Shown in pieces: positions 49,240 to 62,964 of a DNA stretch of 64,000 nucleotides. The DNA lies in NCBI GenBank assembly GCA_039566865.1, contig CM076943.1, positions 15,486,001-15,550,000 of the forward strand, written 5' to 3'. The first letter of the stretch is position 1, and every line of letters starts with the position of its first letter. The notes beneath the pieces were generated by a model. That model was not told where the DNA came from, searched no databases, and saw only the letters and a list, made by a program, of their open reading frames with translations. The position numbers and the translations under genes were made by a program. Origin of the DNA: Aurelia coerulea. Lineage: Eukaryota; Cnidaria; Scyphozoa; Semaeostomeae; Ulmaridae.

Positions 49240-52200
49240 ACTATTTTAGGAACAGAGATATTGAGCTTTAAACATAGTGCAATAGATGCGAGAACTTGGT
49301 AGAGAATCACTACTATCGAATAACATCTATGCCATTAAGGCTGAGAAATTTGTAGAGAATAATCAATTGATTTCTAATAGCAATGGTCCGATTCAAAATT
49401 AAACGCTGAGTTCAAAAAAGTCATTCAGAACTCTGTAACTATTTTGGGAACAGAGATATTGAGCTTTAAACAGATTGCAAAAGATGCGAGAATTTGGTAG
49501 AGAATCACTACCACTGAAAAGCATCTATTCCATTAAGGCAGAAAGAATCATCAATTTATTTCTAATAGCAATGTTCCGATGCAAAATTGAACGCTGAGTT
49601 CAAAAAAGTCATTCAGAACTCTGTAACTATTTTAGGATGAGAGATATTGAGCTTTAAACAGAGTGCAATAGATGCGAGAATTTGGTAGAGAATCACTACC
49701 ACTGAAAAGCATCTATTCCATTAAGGCAGAGAGAATCATCAATTGATTTTAATAGCAATGTTCCGATGCATAATTAAACGCTGAGTTCAAAAAAGGCATT
49801 CAGAACTCTGTAACTACTTTAGGAACAGAGATATTGAGCTTTAAACAGAGTGCAATAGATGCGAGAATTTGGTAGAGAATCACCACCACTGAAAAGCATC
49901 TATTCCATTAAGGCAGAGAAAATCATCAATTGATTTCTAATAGCAATGATCCGATGCATAATTGAACGCTGAGTTCAAAAAAGTCATTCAGAACTCTGTA
50001 ACTATTTTAGGAACAGAGATATTTAGCTTTAAACAGAGTGCAATAGATGCGAGAATTTGATAGAGAATCACTACCACTGAAAAGCATCTATTCCATTAAG
50101 GTAGAGAGAGAATCATCAATTGATTTCTAATAGCAATGTTTCGATGCATAATTGAACGCTGAGTTCAAAAAAGTCATTCAGAACTCTGTAACTATTTTAG
50201 GAACAGAGATATTGAGCTTTAAACATAGTGCAATAGATGCGAGAACTTGGTAGAGAGTCACTACTACCGAATAACATCTATGCCATTAAAGCTGAGAAAT
50301 TTGTAGAGAATCATCAATTGATTTCTAATAGCAATGTTCCGATTCAAAATTAAACGCTGAGTTCAAAAAAGTCATTCAGAACTCTGTAACTTTTTTGGGA
50401 ACAGAGATATTGAGCTTTAAACAGAGTGCAAAAGATGCGAGAATTTGGTAGAGAATCACTACCACTGAAAAGCATCTATTCCATTAAGGCAGAAAGAATC
50501 ATCAATTTATTTCTAATAGCAATGTTCCGATGCATAATTGAACGCTGAGTTCAAAAACGTCATTCAGAACTCTGTAACTATTTTAGGAACAGAGATATTG
50601 AGATTTAAACAGAGTGCAATAGATGCGAGAATTTGGTAGAGAATCACTACCACTGAAAAGCATCTATTCCATTAAGGCAGAGAGAATCATCAATTGATTT
50701 CTAATAGCAATGTTCCGATGCATAATTGAACGCTGAGTTCAAAAAAGTCATTCAGAACTCTGTAACTACTTTAGGAACAGAGATATTGAGCTTTAAACAG
50801 AGTGCAATAGATGCGAGAATTTGGTAGAGAATCACCACCACTGAAAAGCATCTATTCCATTAAGGCAGAGAAAATCATCAATTTATTTCTAATAGCAATG
50901 TTCCGATGCATAATTGAACGCTGAGTTCAAAAAAGTCATTCAGAACTCTGTAACTATTTTAGGAACAGAGATATTCAGCTTTAAACAGAGTGCAATAGAT
51001 GCGAGAATTTGATAGAGAATCACTACCACTGAAAAGCATCTATTCCATTAAGGTAGAGAGAGAATCATCAATTGATTTCTAATAGCAATGTTTCGATGCA
51101 TAATTGAACGCTGAGTTCAAAAAAGTCATTCAGAACTCTGTAACTATTTTAGGAACAGAGATATTGAGCTTTAAACATAGTGCAATAGATGCGAGAACTT
51201 GGTAGAGAGTCACTACTACCGAATAAGCATCTATGCCATTAAGGCTGAGAAATTTGTAGAGAATAATCAATTGATTTCTAATAGCAATGTTCCGATTCAA
51301 AATTAAACGCTGAGTTCAAAAAAGTCATTCAGAACTCTGTAACTATTTTAGGAACAGAGATATTGAGCTTTAAACAGAGTGCAATAGATGCGAGAATTTG
51401 GTAGAGAATCACTACCACTGAAAAGCATCTATTCCATTAAGGCAGAAAGAATCATCAATTGATTTCTAATAGCAATGTTCCGATGCATAATTGAACGCTG
51501 AGTTCAAAAAAGTCATTCAGAACTCTGTAACTATTTTAGGAACAGAGATATTGAGCTTTAAGCAGAGTGGAATAGATGCGAGAATTTGGTAGAGAATCAC
51601 TACCACTGAAAAGCATCTATTCCATTAAGGCAGAAAGAATCATTAATTTATTTCTAATAGCAATGTTCCGATGCATAATTGAACACGGAGTTCAAAAAAG
51701 TCATTCAGAACTCTGTAACTATTTTAGACTGAGAGATATTGAGCTTTAAACTGAGTGCAATAGATGCGAGAATTTGGTAGAGAATCACTACCACTGAAAA
51801 GCATCTATTCCATTAAGGCAGAGAGAATCATCAATTGATTTCTAATAGCAATGTTCCGATGCATAATTGAACGCTGAGTTCAAAAAAGTCATTCAGAACT
51901 CTGTAACTACTTTAGGAACAGAGATATTGAGCTTTAAACAGAGTGCAATAGATGCGAGAATTTGGTAGAGAATCACCACCACTGAAAAGCATCTATTCCA
52001 TTAAGGCAGAGAAAATCATCAATTTATTTCTAATAGCAATGTTCCGATTCAAAATTGAACGCTGAGTTCAAAACAGTCATTCAGAACTCTGTAACTTTTT
52101 TGGGAACAGAGATATTGAGCTTTAAACAGAGTGCAAAAGATGCGAGAATTTGGTAGAGAATCACTACCACTGAAAAGCATCTATTCCATTAAGGCAGAGA

Positions 52201-52469
52201 AAATCATCAATTTATTTCTAATAGCAATGTTCCGATATAAAATTGAACGCTGAGTTCAAAAAAGTCATTCAGAACTCTGTATTTATTTTAGGAACAGAGA
52301 TATTGAGCTTTAAACATAGTGCAATAGATGCGAGAATTTGGTAGAGAATCACTACCACCGAAAAGAATCTATTCAATTAAGGCAGAGAGAATCATCAATT
52401 GATTTCTAATAGCAATGTTCCGATGCATAATTGAACGCTGAGTTCAAAAAAGTCATTCAGAACTCTGTA
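49240..52469. repeat. 3.2-kb segmental duplication, right copy
   Basis: Partner of 45246-48475, separated from it by a 764-bp four-monomer spacer (48476-49239). It differs in single sites, for example CACTACCACTG versus CAATACCACTG at the monomer before 49,745, and GTGCAATAG versus GCGCAATAG in the second X. Confidence 0.85.
51143..52469. repeat. Seven-monomer block R, copy 2 (1,327 bp)
   Basis: It has the same tags in the same order as 47149-48475. The head X reads GAATAAGCATC (one base more than GAATAACATC), and the GACTGAGAG monomer has TTTTAGACTG where copy 1 has TTTTAGGACTG. Confidence 0.8.
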
Positions 52470-54480
52470 TTTATTTTAAGAACAGAGATATTGAGCTTTA
52501 AACAGAGTGCAATAGATGCGAGAACTTGGTAGAGAATCACTACTACCGAATAACATCTATGCCATTAAAGCTGAGAAATTTGTAGAGAATCATCAATTGA
52601 TTTCTAATAGCAATGTTCCGATTCAAAATTAAACGCTGAGTTCAAAAAAGTCATTCAGAACTCTGTAACTATTTTAGGAACAGAGATATTGAGCTTTAAA
52701 CATAGTGCAATAGATGCGAGAATTTGGTAGAGAATCACTACCACTGAAAAGCATCTATTCCATTAAGGCAGAAAAGAGAATCATCAATTGATTTCTAATA
52801 GCAATGTTCCGATGCATAATTGAAAGCTGAGTTCAAAAAAGTCATTCAGAACTCTGTAACTATTTTAGGATGAGAGATATTGAGCTTTAAACAGAGTGCA
52901 ATAGATGCGAGAATTTGGTAGAGAATCACTACCACTGAAAAGCATCTATTCCATTAAGGCAGAGAGAATCATCAATTGATTTCTAATAGCAATGTTCCGA
53001 TGCATAATTGAACGCTGAGTTCAAAAAAGTCATTCAGAACTCTGTAACTACTTTAGGAACAGAGATATTGAGCTTTAAACAGAGTGCAATAGATGCGAGA
53101 ATTTGGTAGAGAATCACCACCACTGAAAAGCATCTATTCCATTAAGGCAGAGAAAATCATCAATTTATTTCTAATAGCAATGTTCCGATTCAAAATTGAA
53201 CGCTGAGTTCAAAAAAGTCATTCAGAACTCTGTAACTTTTTTGGGAACAGAGATATTGAGCTTTAAACAGAGTGCAAAAGATGCGAGAATTTGGTAGAGA
53301 ATCACTACCACTGGAAAAGCATCTATTCCATTAAGTAGAGAGAGAATCATCAATTGATTTCTAATAGCAATGTTCCGATGCATAATTGAACGCTGAGTTC
53401 AAAAAAGTCATTCAGAACTCTGTAACATTTTAGGAACAGAGATATTTAGCTTTAAACAGAGTGCAATAGATGCGAGAATTTGATAGAGAATCACTACCAC
53501 TGAAAAGCATCTATTCCATTAAGGTAGAGAGAGAATCATCAATTGATTTCTAATAGCAATGTTTCGATGCATAATTGAACGCTGAGTTCAAAAAAGTCAT
53601 TCAGAACTCTGTAACTATTTTAGGAACAGAGATATTGAGCTTTAAACATAGTGCAATAGATGCGAGAACTTGGTAGAGAGTCACTACTACCGAATAACAT
53701 CTATGCCATTAAAGCTGAGAAATTTGTAGAGAATCATCAATTGATTTCTAATAGCAATGTTCCGATTCAAAATTAAACGCTGAGTTCAAAAAAGTCATTC
53801 AGAACTCTGTAACTATTTTAGGAACAGAGATATTGAGCTTTAAACAGAGTGCAATAGATGCGAGAATTTGGTAGAGAATCACTACCACTGAAAAGCATCT
53901 ATTCCATTAAGGCAGAGAGAATCATCAATTGATTTCTAATAGCAATGTTCCGATGCATAATTGAACGCTGAGTTCAAAAAAGTCATTCAGAACTCTGTAA
54001 CTACTTTAGGAACAGAGATATTGAGCTTTAAACAGAGTGCAATAGATGCGAGAATTTGGTAGAGAATCACCACCACTGAAAAGCATCTATTCCATTAAGG
54101 CAGAGAAAATCATCAATTTATTTCTAATAGCAATGTTCCGATTCAAAATTAAACGCTGAGTTCAAAAAAGTCATTCAGAACTCTGTAACTATTTTAGGAA
54201 CAGAGATATTGAGCTTTAAACAGAGTGCAAAAGATGCGAGAATTTGGTAGAGAATCACTACCACTGAAAAGCATCTATTCCATTAAGGCAGAGAAAATCA
54301 TCAATTTATTTCTAATAGCAATGTTCCGATATAAAATTGAACGCTGAGTTCAAAAAAGTCATTCAGAACTCTGTATTTATTTTAGGAACAGAGATATTGA
54401 GCTTTAAACATAGTGCAATAGATGCGAGAATTTGGTAGAGAATCACTACCACCGAAAAGAATCTATTCAATTAAGGCAGA

Positions 54481-54486
54481 GAAAGA
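54481..54486. repeat. 6-bp expansion in the GA tract
   Basis: The monomer reads GGCAGAGAAAGAGAGAATC instead of GGCAGAGAGAATC. This explains why the X-to-X distance 53614-54570 is 956 bp rather than 950. The exact six bases cannot be assigned uniquely within the purine tract. A 3-bp expansion at the same tract (GGCAGAAAAGAGAATC) lies at about 52,771. Confidence 0.85.
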
Positions 54487-55331
54487 GAGAATCATCAATT
54501 GATTTCTAATAGCAATGTTCCGATTCAAAATTAAACGCTGAGTTCAAGAAAGTCATTCAGAACTCTGTAACTATTTTAGGAACAGAGATATTGAGCTTTA
54601 AACATAGCGCAATAGATGCGAGAACTTGGTAGAGAATCACTACTACCGAATAACATCTATGCCATTAAAGCTGAGAAATTTGTAGAGAATCATCAATTGA
54701 TTTCTAATAGCAATGTTCCGATGCATAATTGAACGCTGAGTTCAAAAAAGTCATTCAGAACTCTGTAACTATTTTAGGAACAGAGATATTGAGCTTTAAA
54801 CAGAGTGCAATAGATGCGAGAATTTGGTAGAGAATCACTACCACTGAAAAGCATCTATTCCATTAAGGCAGAGAGAATCATCAATTGATTTCTAATAGCA
54901 ATGTTCCGATGCATAATTGAACGCTGAGTTCAAAAAAGTCATTCAGAACTCTGTAACTACTTTAGGAACAGAGATATTGAGCTTTAAACAGAGTGCAATA
55001 GATGCGAGAATTTGGTAGAGAATCACCACCACTGAAAAGCATCTATTCCATTAAGGCAGAGAAAATCATCAATTTATTTCTAATAGCAATGTTCCGATTC
55101 AAAATTAAACGCTGAGTTCAAAACAGTCATTCAGAACTCTGTAACTTTTTTGGGAACAGAGATATTGAGCTTTAAACAGAGTGCAAAAGATGCGAGAATT
55201 TGGTAGAGAATCACTACCACCGAAAAGCATCTATTCCATTAAGGCAGAGAGAATCATCAATTGATTTCTAATAGCAATGTTCCGATGCATAATTGAACGC
55301 TGAGTTCAAAAAAGTCATTCAGAACTCTGTA

Positions 55332-55349
55332 ACTATTTTAGGAACTGTA
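55332..55349. repeat. 18-bp insertion at a monomer boundary
   Basis: The boundary reads CTGTAACTATTTTAGGAA followed directly by CTGTAACATGTTTAGGAA. Two alternative monomer starts (ACTATTTTAGG and ACATGTTTAGG) therefore sit side by side, joined at the shared CTGTAAC. The X-to-X distance 54570-55540 is accordingly 970, not 952. This looks like a junction left by template switching between two monomer types. Confidence 0.9.
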
Positions 55350-58300
55350 ACATGTTTAGGAACAGAGATATTTAGCCTTAAACAGAGTGCAATAGATGCG
55401 AGAATTTGATAGAGAATCACTACCACTGAAAAGCATCTATTCCATTAAGGCAGAGAGAGAATCATCAATTGATTTCTAATAGCAATGTTCCGATGCATAA
55501 TTGAACGCTGAGTTCAAAAAAGTCATTCAGAACTCTGTAACTATTTTAGGAACAGAGATATTGAGCTTTAAACATAGTGCAATAGATGCGAGAACTTGGT
55601 AGAGAGTCACTACTACCGAATAACATCTATGCCATTAAAGCTGAGAAATTTGTAGAGAATCATCAATTGATTTCTAATAGCAATGTTCCGATTCAAAATT
55701 AAACGCTGAGTTCAAAAAAGTCATTCAGAACTCTGTAACTATTTTAGGAACAGAGATATTGAGCTTTAAACAGAGTGCAATAGATGCGAGAATTTGGTAG
55801 AGAATCACTACCACTGAAAAGCATCTATTCCATTAAGGCAGAGAGAATCATCAATTGATTTCTAATAGCAATGTTCCGATGCATAATTGAACGCTGAGTT
55901 CAAAAAAGTCATTCAGAACTCTGTAACTACTTTAGGAACAGAGATATTGAGCTTTAAACAGAGTGCAATAGATGCGAGAATTTGGTAGAGAATCACTACC
56001 ACTGAAAAGCATCTATTCCATTAAGGCAGAGAAAATCATCAATTTATTTCTAATAGCAATGTTCCGATTCAAAATTAAACGCTGAGTTCAAAAAAGTCAT
56101 TCAGAACTCTGTAACTATTTTAGGAACAGAGATATTGAGCTTTAAACATAGTGCAATAGATGCGAGAACTTGGTAGAGAGTCACTACTACCGAATAACAT
56201 CTATGCCATTAAAGCTGAGAAATTTGTAGAGAATCATCAATTGATTTCTAATAGCAATGTTCCGATTGAAAATTAAACGCTGAGTTCAGAAAAGTCATTC
56301 AGAACTCTGTAACTATTTTAGGAACAGAGATATTGAGCTTTAAACAGAGTGCAATAGATGCGAGAATTTGGTAGAGAATCACTACCACTGAAAAGCATCT
56401 ATTCCATTAAGGCAGAGAGAATCATCAATTGATTTCTAATAGCAATGTTCCGATGCATAATTGAACGCTGAGTTCAAAAAAGTCATTCAGAACTCTGTAA
56501 CTATTTTAGGAACAGAGATATTGAGCTTTAAGCAGAGTGCAATAGATGCGAGAATTTGGTAGAGAATCACTACCACTGAAAAGCATCTATTCCATTAAGG
56601 CAGAAGAATCATTAATTTATTTCTAATAGCAATGTTCCGATGCATAATTGAACGCTGAGTTCAAAAAAGTCATTCAGAACTCTGTAACTATTTTAGGAAG
56701 AGAGATATTGAGCTTTAAACAGAGTGCAATAGATGCGAGAATTTGGTAGAGAATCACTACCACTGAAAAGCATCTATTCCATTAAGGCAGAGAGAATCAT
56801 CAATTGATTTCTAATAGCAATGTTCCGATGCATAATTGAACGCTGAGTTCAAAAAAGTCATTCAGAACTCTGTAACTACTTTAGGAACAGAGATATTGAG
56901 CTTTAAACAGAGTGCAATAGATGCGAGAATTTGGTAGAGAATCACCACCACTGAAAAGCATCTATTCCATTAAGGCAGAGAAAATCATCAATTTATTTCT
57001 AATAGCAATGTTCCGATTCAAAATTAAACGCTGAGTTCAAAAAAGTCATTCAGAACTCTGTAACTATTTTAGGAACAGAGATATTGAGCTTTAAACAGAG
57101 TGCAATAGATGCGAGAATTTGGTAGAGAATCACTACCATCGAAAAGCATCTATTCAATTAAGGCAGAGAGAATCATCAATTGATTTTTAATAGCAATGTT
57201 CCGATGCATAATAGAACGCTGAGTTCAAGAAAGTCATTCAGAACTCTGTATTTATTTTAAGAACAGAGATATTGAGCTTTAAACATAGCGCAATAGATGC
57301 GAGAACTTGGTAGAGAATCACTACTACCGAATAACATCTATGCCATTAAAGCTGAGAAATTTGTAGAGAATCATCAATTGATTTCTAATAGCAATGTTCC
57401 GATGCATAATTGAACGCTGAGTTCAAAAAGTCATTCAGAACTCTGTAACTATTTTAGACTGAGAGATATTGAGCTTTAAACTGAGTGCAATAGATGCGAG
57501 AATTTGGTAGAGAATCACTACCACTGAAAAGCATCTATTCCATTAAGGCAGAGAGAATCATCAATTGATTTCTAATAGCAATGTTCCGATGCATAATTGA
57601 ACGCTGAGTTCAAAAAAGTCATTCAGAACTCTGTAACTACTTTAGGAACAGAGATATTGAGCTTTAAACAGAGTGCAATAGATGCGAGAATTTGGTAGAG
57701 AATCACCACCACTGAAAAGCATCTATTCCATTAAGGCAGAGAAAATCATCAATTTATTTCTAATAGCAATGTTCCGATTCAAAATTGAACGCTGAGTTCA
57801 AAACAGTCATTCAGAACTCTGTAACTTTTTTGGGAACAGAGATATTGAGCTTTAAACAGAGTGCAAAAGATGCGAGAATTTGGTAGAGAATCACTACCAC
57901 CGAAAAGAATCTATTCCATTAAGGCAGAGAGAATCATCAATTGATTTCTAATAGCAATGTTCCGATGCATAATTGAACGCTGAGTTCAAAAAAGTCATTC
58001 AGAACTCTGTAACATGTTTAGGAACAGAGATATTTAGCTTTAAACAGAGTGCAATAGATGCGAGAATTTGATAGAGAATCACTACCACTGAAAAGCATCT
58101 ATTCCATTAAGGTAGAGAGAGAATCATCAATTGATTTCTAATAGCAATGTTTCGATGCATAATTGAACGCTGAGTTCAAAAAAGTCATTCAGAACTCTGT
58201 AACTATTTTAGGAACAGAGATATTGAGCTTTAAACATAGTGCAATAGATGCGAGAACTTGGTAGAGAGTCACTACTACCGAATAACATCTATGCCATTAA

Positions 58301-58890
58301 AGCTGAGAAATTTGTAGAGAATCATCAATTGATTTCTAATAGCAATGTTCCGATTCAAAATTAAACGCTGAGTTCAAAAAAGTCATTCAGAACTCTGTAA
58401 CTATTTTAGGAACAGAGATATTGAGCTTTAAACAGAGTGCAATAGATGCGAGAATTTGGTAGAGAATCACTACCACTGAAAAGCATCTATTCCATTAAGG
58501 CAGAGAGAATCATCAATTGATTTCTAATAGCAATGTTCCGATGCATAATTGAACGCTGAGTTCAAAAAAGTCATTCAGAACTCTGTAACTACTTTAGGAA
58601 CAGAGATATTGAGCTTTAAACAGAGTGCAATAGATGCGAGAATTTGGTAGAGAATCACCACCACTGAAAAGCATCTATTCCATTAAGGCAGAGAAAATCA
58701 TCAATTTATTTCTAATAGCAATGTTCCGATTCAAAATTAAACGCTGAGTTCAAAAAAGTCATTCAGAACTCTGTAACTATTTTAGGAACAGAGATATTGA
58801 GCTTTAAACATAGTGCAATAGATGCGAGAACTTGGTAGAGAGTCACCACTACCGAATAACATCTATGCCATTAAAGCTGAGAAATTTGTA

Positions 58891-60263
58891 GAGCATCATC
58901 AATTGATTTCTAATAGCAATGTTCCGATTTAAAATTAAACGTTGAGTTCAAAACCGTCATTCAGAACTCTGTAACTATTTTAGGAACAGAGATATTGAGC
59001 TTTAAACAGAGTGCAATAGATGCGAGAATTTGGTAGAGAATCACTACCACTGAAAAGCATCTATTCCATTAAGGCAGAGAGAATCATCAATTGATTTTTA
59101 ATAGCAATGTTCCGATGCATAATTGAACGCTGAGTTCAAAAAAGTCATTCAGAACTCTGTAACTATTTTAGGAACAGAGATATTGAGCTTTAAGCAGAGT
59201 GCAATAGATGCGAGAATTTGGTAGAGAATCACTACCACTGAAAAGCATCTATTCCATTAAGGCAGAAAAATCATTAATTTATTTCTAATAGCAATGTTCC
59301 GATGCATAATTGAACGTTGAGTTCAAAAAAGTCATTCAGAACTCTGTAACTATTTTAAGATGAGAGATATTGAGCTTTAAACAGAGTGCATTAGATGCGA
59401 GAATTTGGTAGAGAATCACTACCACTGAAAAGCATCTATTCCATTAAGGCAGAGAGAATCATCAATTGATTTCTAATAGCAATGTTCCGATGCATAATTG
59501 AACGCTGAGTTCAAAAAAAGCATTCAGAACTCTGTAACTACTTTAGGAACAGAGATATTGAGCTTTAAACAGAGTGCAATAGATGCGAGAATTTGGTAGA
59601 GAATCACCACCACTGAAAAGCATCTATTCCATTAAGGCAGAGAAAATCATCAATTTATTTCTAATAGCAATGATCCGATTCAAAATTAAACGCTGAGTTC
59701 AAAAAAGTTATTCAGAACTCTGTAACTATTTTAGGAACAGAGATATTGAGCTTTAAACAGAGTGCAATAGATGCGAGAATTTGGAAGAGAATCACTACCA
59801 CCGAAAAGAATCTATTCAATTAAGGCAGAGAGAATCATCAATTGATTTCTAATAGCAATGTTCCAATGCATAATTGAACGCTGAGTTCAAAAAAGTCATT
59901 CAGAACTCTGTAACATGTATAGGAACAGAGATATTTAGCTTTAAACAGAGTGCAATAGATGCGAGAATTTGATAGAGAATCACTACCACTGAAAAGCATC
60001 TATTCCATTAAGGTAGAGAGAGAATCATCAATTGATTTCTAATAGCAATGTTTCAATGCATAATTGAACGCTGAGTTCAAAAAAGTCATTCAGAACTCTG
60101 TAACTATTTTAGGAACAGAGATATTGAGCTTTAAACATAGTGCAATAGATGCGAGAACTTGGTAGAGAGTCACTACTACCGAATAACATCTATGCCATTA
60201 ACGCTGAGAAATTTGTAGAGAATCATCAATTGATTTCTAATAGCAATGTTCCGATTTAAAATT
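58891..60263. repeat. Mosaic tract, distant partner of 37005-38377
   Basis: It carries the same eight diagnostic variants as 37005-38377 at a constant offset of 21,886 bp. It has its own changes, including GGAAGAGAATC at about 59,783 and CCGAAAAGAATC in the same monomer. Downstream the similarity is interrupted by an extra monomer at 60489-60676. Confidence 0.85.
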
Positions 60264-60488
60264 AAACGCTGAGTTCAAAAAAGTCATTCAGAACTCTGTA
60301 ACTGTTTTGGGAACAGAGATATTGAGCTTTAAACAGAGTGCAAAAGATGCGAGAATTTGGTAGAGAATCACTACCACTGAAAAGCATCTATTCCATTAAG
60401 GCAGAAAGAATCATCAATTTATTTCTAATAGCAATGTTCCAATGCAAAATAGAACGCTGAGTTCAAAAAAGTCATTCAGAACTCTGTA

Positions 60489-60676
60489 ACTATTTTAGGA
60501 ACAGAGATAGTGAGCTTTAAGCAGAGTGCAATAGATGCGAGAATTTGGTAGAGAATCACTACCACTGAAAAGCATCTATTCCATTAAGGCAGAAAGAATC
60601 ATTAATTTCTTTCTAATAGCAATGTTCCGATGCATAATTGAACACGGAGTTCAAAAAAGTCATTCAGAACTCTGTA
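60489..60676. repeat. Inserted monomer within the five-monomer block
   Basis: The five-monomer block beginning with X is 951-952 bp at 38217, 45246 and 49240 but 1,140 bp at 60103. The extra monomer has GATAGTGAGCTTTAAGC, ATTAATTTCTTTC and GAACACGGAG, tags that normally belong elsewhere (before GGATGAG monomers). It looks like a one-monomer insertion in register. Confidence 0.75.
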
Positions 60677-61242
60677 ACTATTTTAGGATGAGAGATATTG
60701 AGCTTTAAACAGAGTGCAATAGATGCGAGAATTTGGTAGAGAATCACTACCACTGAAAAGCATCTATTCCATTAAGGCAGAGAGAATCATCAATTGATTA
60801 TTAATAGCAATGTTCCGATGCATAATTAAACGCTGAGTTCAAAAAAGGCATTCAGAACTCTGTAACTACTTTAGGAACAGAGATATTGAGCTTTAAACAG
60901 AGTGCAATAGATGCGAGAATTTGGTAGAGAATCACCACCACTGAAAAGCATCTATTCCATTAAGGCAGAGAAAATCATCAATTGATTTCTAATAGCAATG
61001 TTTCGATGCATAATTGAACGCTGAGTTCAAAAAAGTCATTCAGAACTCTGTAACTATTTTAGGAACAGAGATATTTAGCTTGAAACAGAGTGCAATAGAT
61101 GCGAGAATTTGATAGAGAATCACTACCACTGAAAAGCATCTATTCCATTAAGGTAGAGAGAGAATCATCAATTGATTTCTAATAGCAATGTTTCGATGCA
61201 TAATTGAACGCTGAGTTCAAAAAAGTCATTCAGAACTCTGTA

Positions 61243-62568
61243 ACTATTTTAGGAACAGAGATATTGAGCTTTAAACATAGTGCAATAGATGCGAGAACTT
61301 GGTAGAGAGTCACTACTACCGAATAACATCTATGCCATTAAAGCTGAGAAATTTGTAGAGAATCATCAATTGATTTCTAATAGCAATGTTCCGATTCAAA
61401 ATTAAACGCTGAGTTCAAAAAAGTCATTCAGAACTCTGTAACTTTTTTGGGAACAGAGATATTGAGCTTTAAACAGAGTGCAAAAGATGCGAGAATTTGG
61501 TAGAGAATCACTACCACTGAAAAGCATCTATTCCATTAAGGCAGAAAGAATCATCAATTGATTTCTAATAGCAATGTTCCGATGCATAATTGAACGCTGA
61601 GTTCAAAAAAGTCATTCAGAACTCTGTAACTATTTTAGGAACAGAGATAGTGAGCTTTAAGCAGAGTGCAATAGATGCGAGAATTTGGTAGAGAATCACT
61701 ACCACTGAAAAGCATCTATTCCATTAAGGCAGAAAGAATCATTAATTTATTTCTAATAGCAATGTTCCGATGCATAATTAAACACGGAGTTCAAAAAAGT
61801 CATTCAGAACTCTGTAACTATTTTAGACTGAGAGATATTGAGCTTTAAACTGAGTGCAATAGATGCGAGAATTTGGTAGAGAATCACTACCACTGAAAAG
61901 CATCTATTCCATCAAGGCAGAGAGAATCATCAATTGATTTCTAATAGCAATGTTCCGATGCATAATTGAACGCTGAGTTCAAAAAAGTCATTCAGAACTC
62001 TGTAACTACTTTAGGAACAGAGATATTGAGCTTTAAACAGAGTGCAATAGATGCGAGAATTTGGTAGAGAATCACCACCACTGAAAAGCATCTATTCCAT
62101 TAAGGCAGAGAAAATCATCAATTTATTTCTAATAGCAATGTTCCGATTCAAAATTGAACGCTGAGTTCAAAACAGTCATTCAGAACTCTGTAACTTTTTT
62201 GGGAACAGAGATATTGAGCTTTAAACAGAGTGCAAAAGATGCGAGAATTTGGTAGAGAATCACTACCACTGAAAAGCATCTATTCTATTAAGGCAGAGAA
62301 AATCATCAATTTATTTATAATAGCAATGTTCCGATATAAAATTGAACGCTGAGTTCAAAAAAGTCATTCAAAACTCTGTATTTATTTTAGGAACAGAGAT
62401 ATTGAGCTTTAAACATAGTGCAATAGATGCGAGAATTTGGTAGAGAATCACTACCACCGAAAAGAATCTATTCAATTAAGGCAGAGAGAATCATCAATTG
62501 ATTTCTAATAGCAATGTTCCGATGCATAATTGAACGCTGAGTTCAAAAAAGTCATTCAGAACTCTGTA
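61243..62568. repeat. Seven-monomer block R, copy 3 (1,326 bp)
   Basis: It repeats the block with AATTAAACACGGAG, TTTTAGACTGAGAG and GATATAAAATTG in order, and ends at the X of 62569. TTTTAGACTG is shared with copy 2, suggesting that copies 2 and 3 are closer to each other than to copy 1. Confidence 0.8.
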
Positions 62569-62964
62569 TTTATTTTAAGAACAGAGATATTGAGCTTTAA
62601 ACATAGTGCCATAGATGCGAGAACTTGGTAGAGAATCACTACTACCGAATAACATCTATGCCATTAAAGCTGAGAAATTTGTAGAGAATCATCAATTGAT
62701 TTCTAATAGCAATGTTCCGATTCAAAATTAAACGCTGAGTTCAAAAAAGTCATTCAGAACTCTGTATTTATTTTAAGAATAGAGATATTGAGCTTTAAAC
62801 ATAGTGCAATAGATGCGAGAACTTGGTAGAGAATCACTACTACCGAATAACATCTATGCCATTAAAGCTGAGAAATTTGTAGAGAATCATCAATTGATTT
62901 CTAATAGCAATGTTCCGATGTATAATTGAACGCTGAGTTCAAAAAAGTCATTCAGAACTCTGTA
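62569..62964. repeat. Two X monomers in direct tandem
   Basis: X starts at 62569 and 62767, exactly 198 bp apart. This is the only place where two X copies are adjacent. Both begin TTTATTTTAAG; the first has GTGCCATAG and the second AAGAATAGAG with GTGCAATAG. Everywhere else X is separated from the next X by at least two ordinary monomers. Confidence 0.9.
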
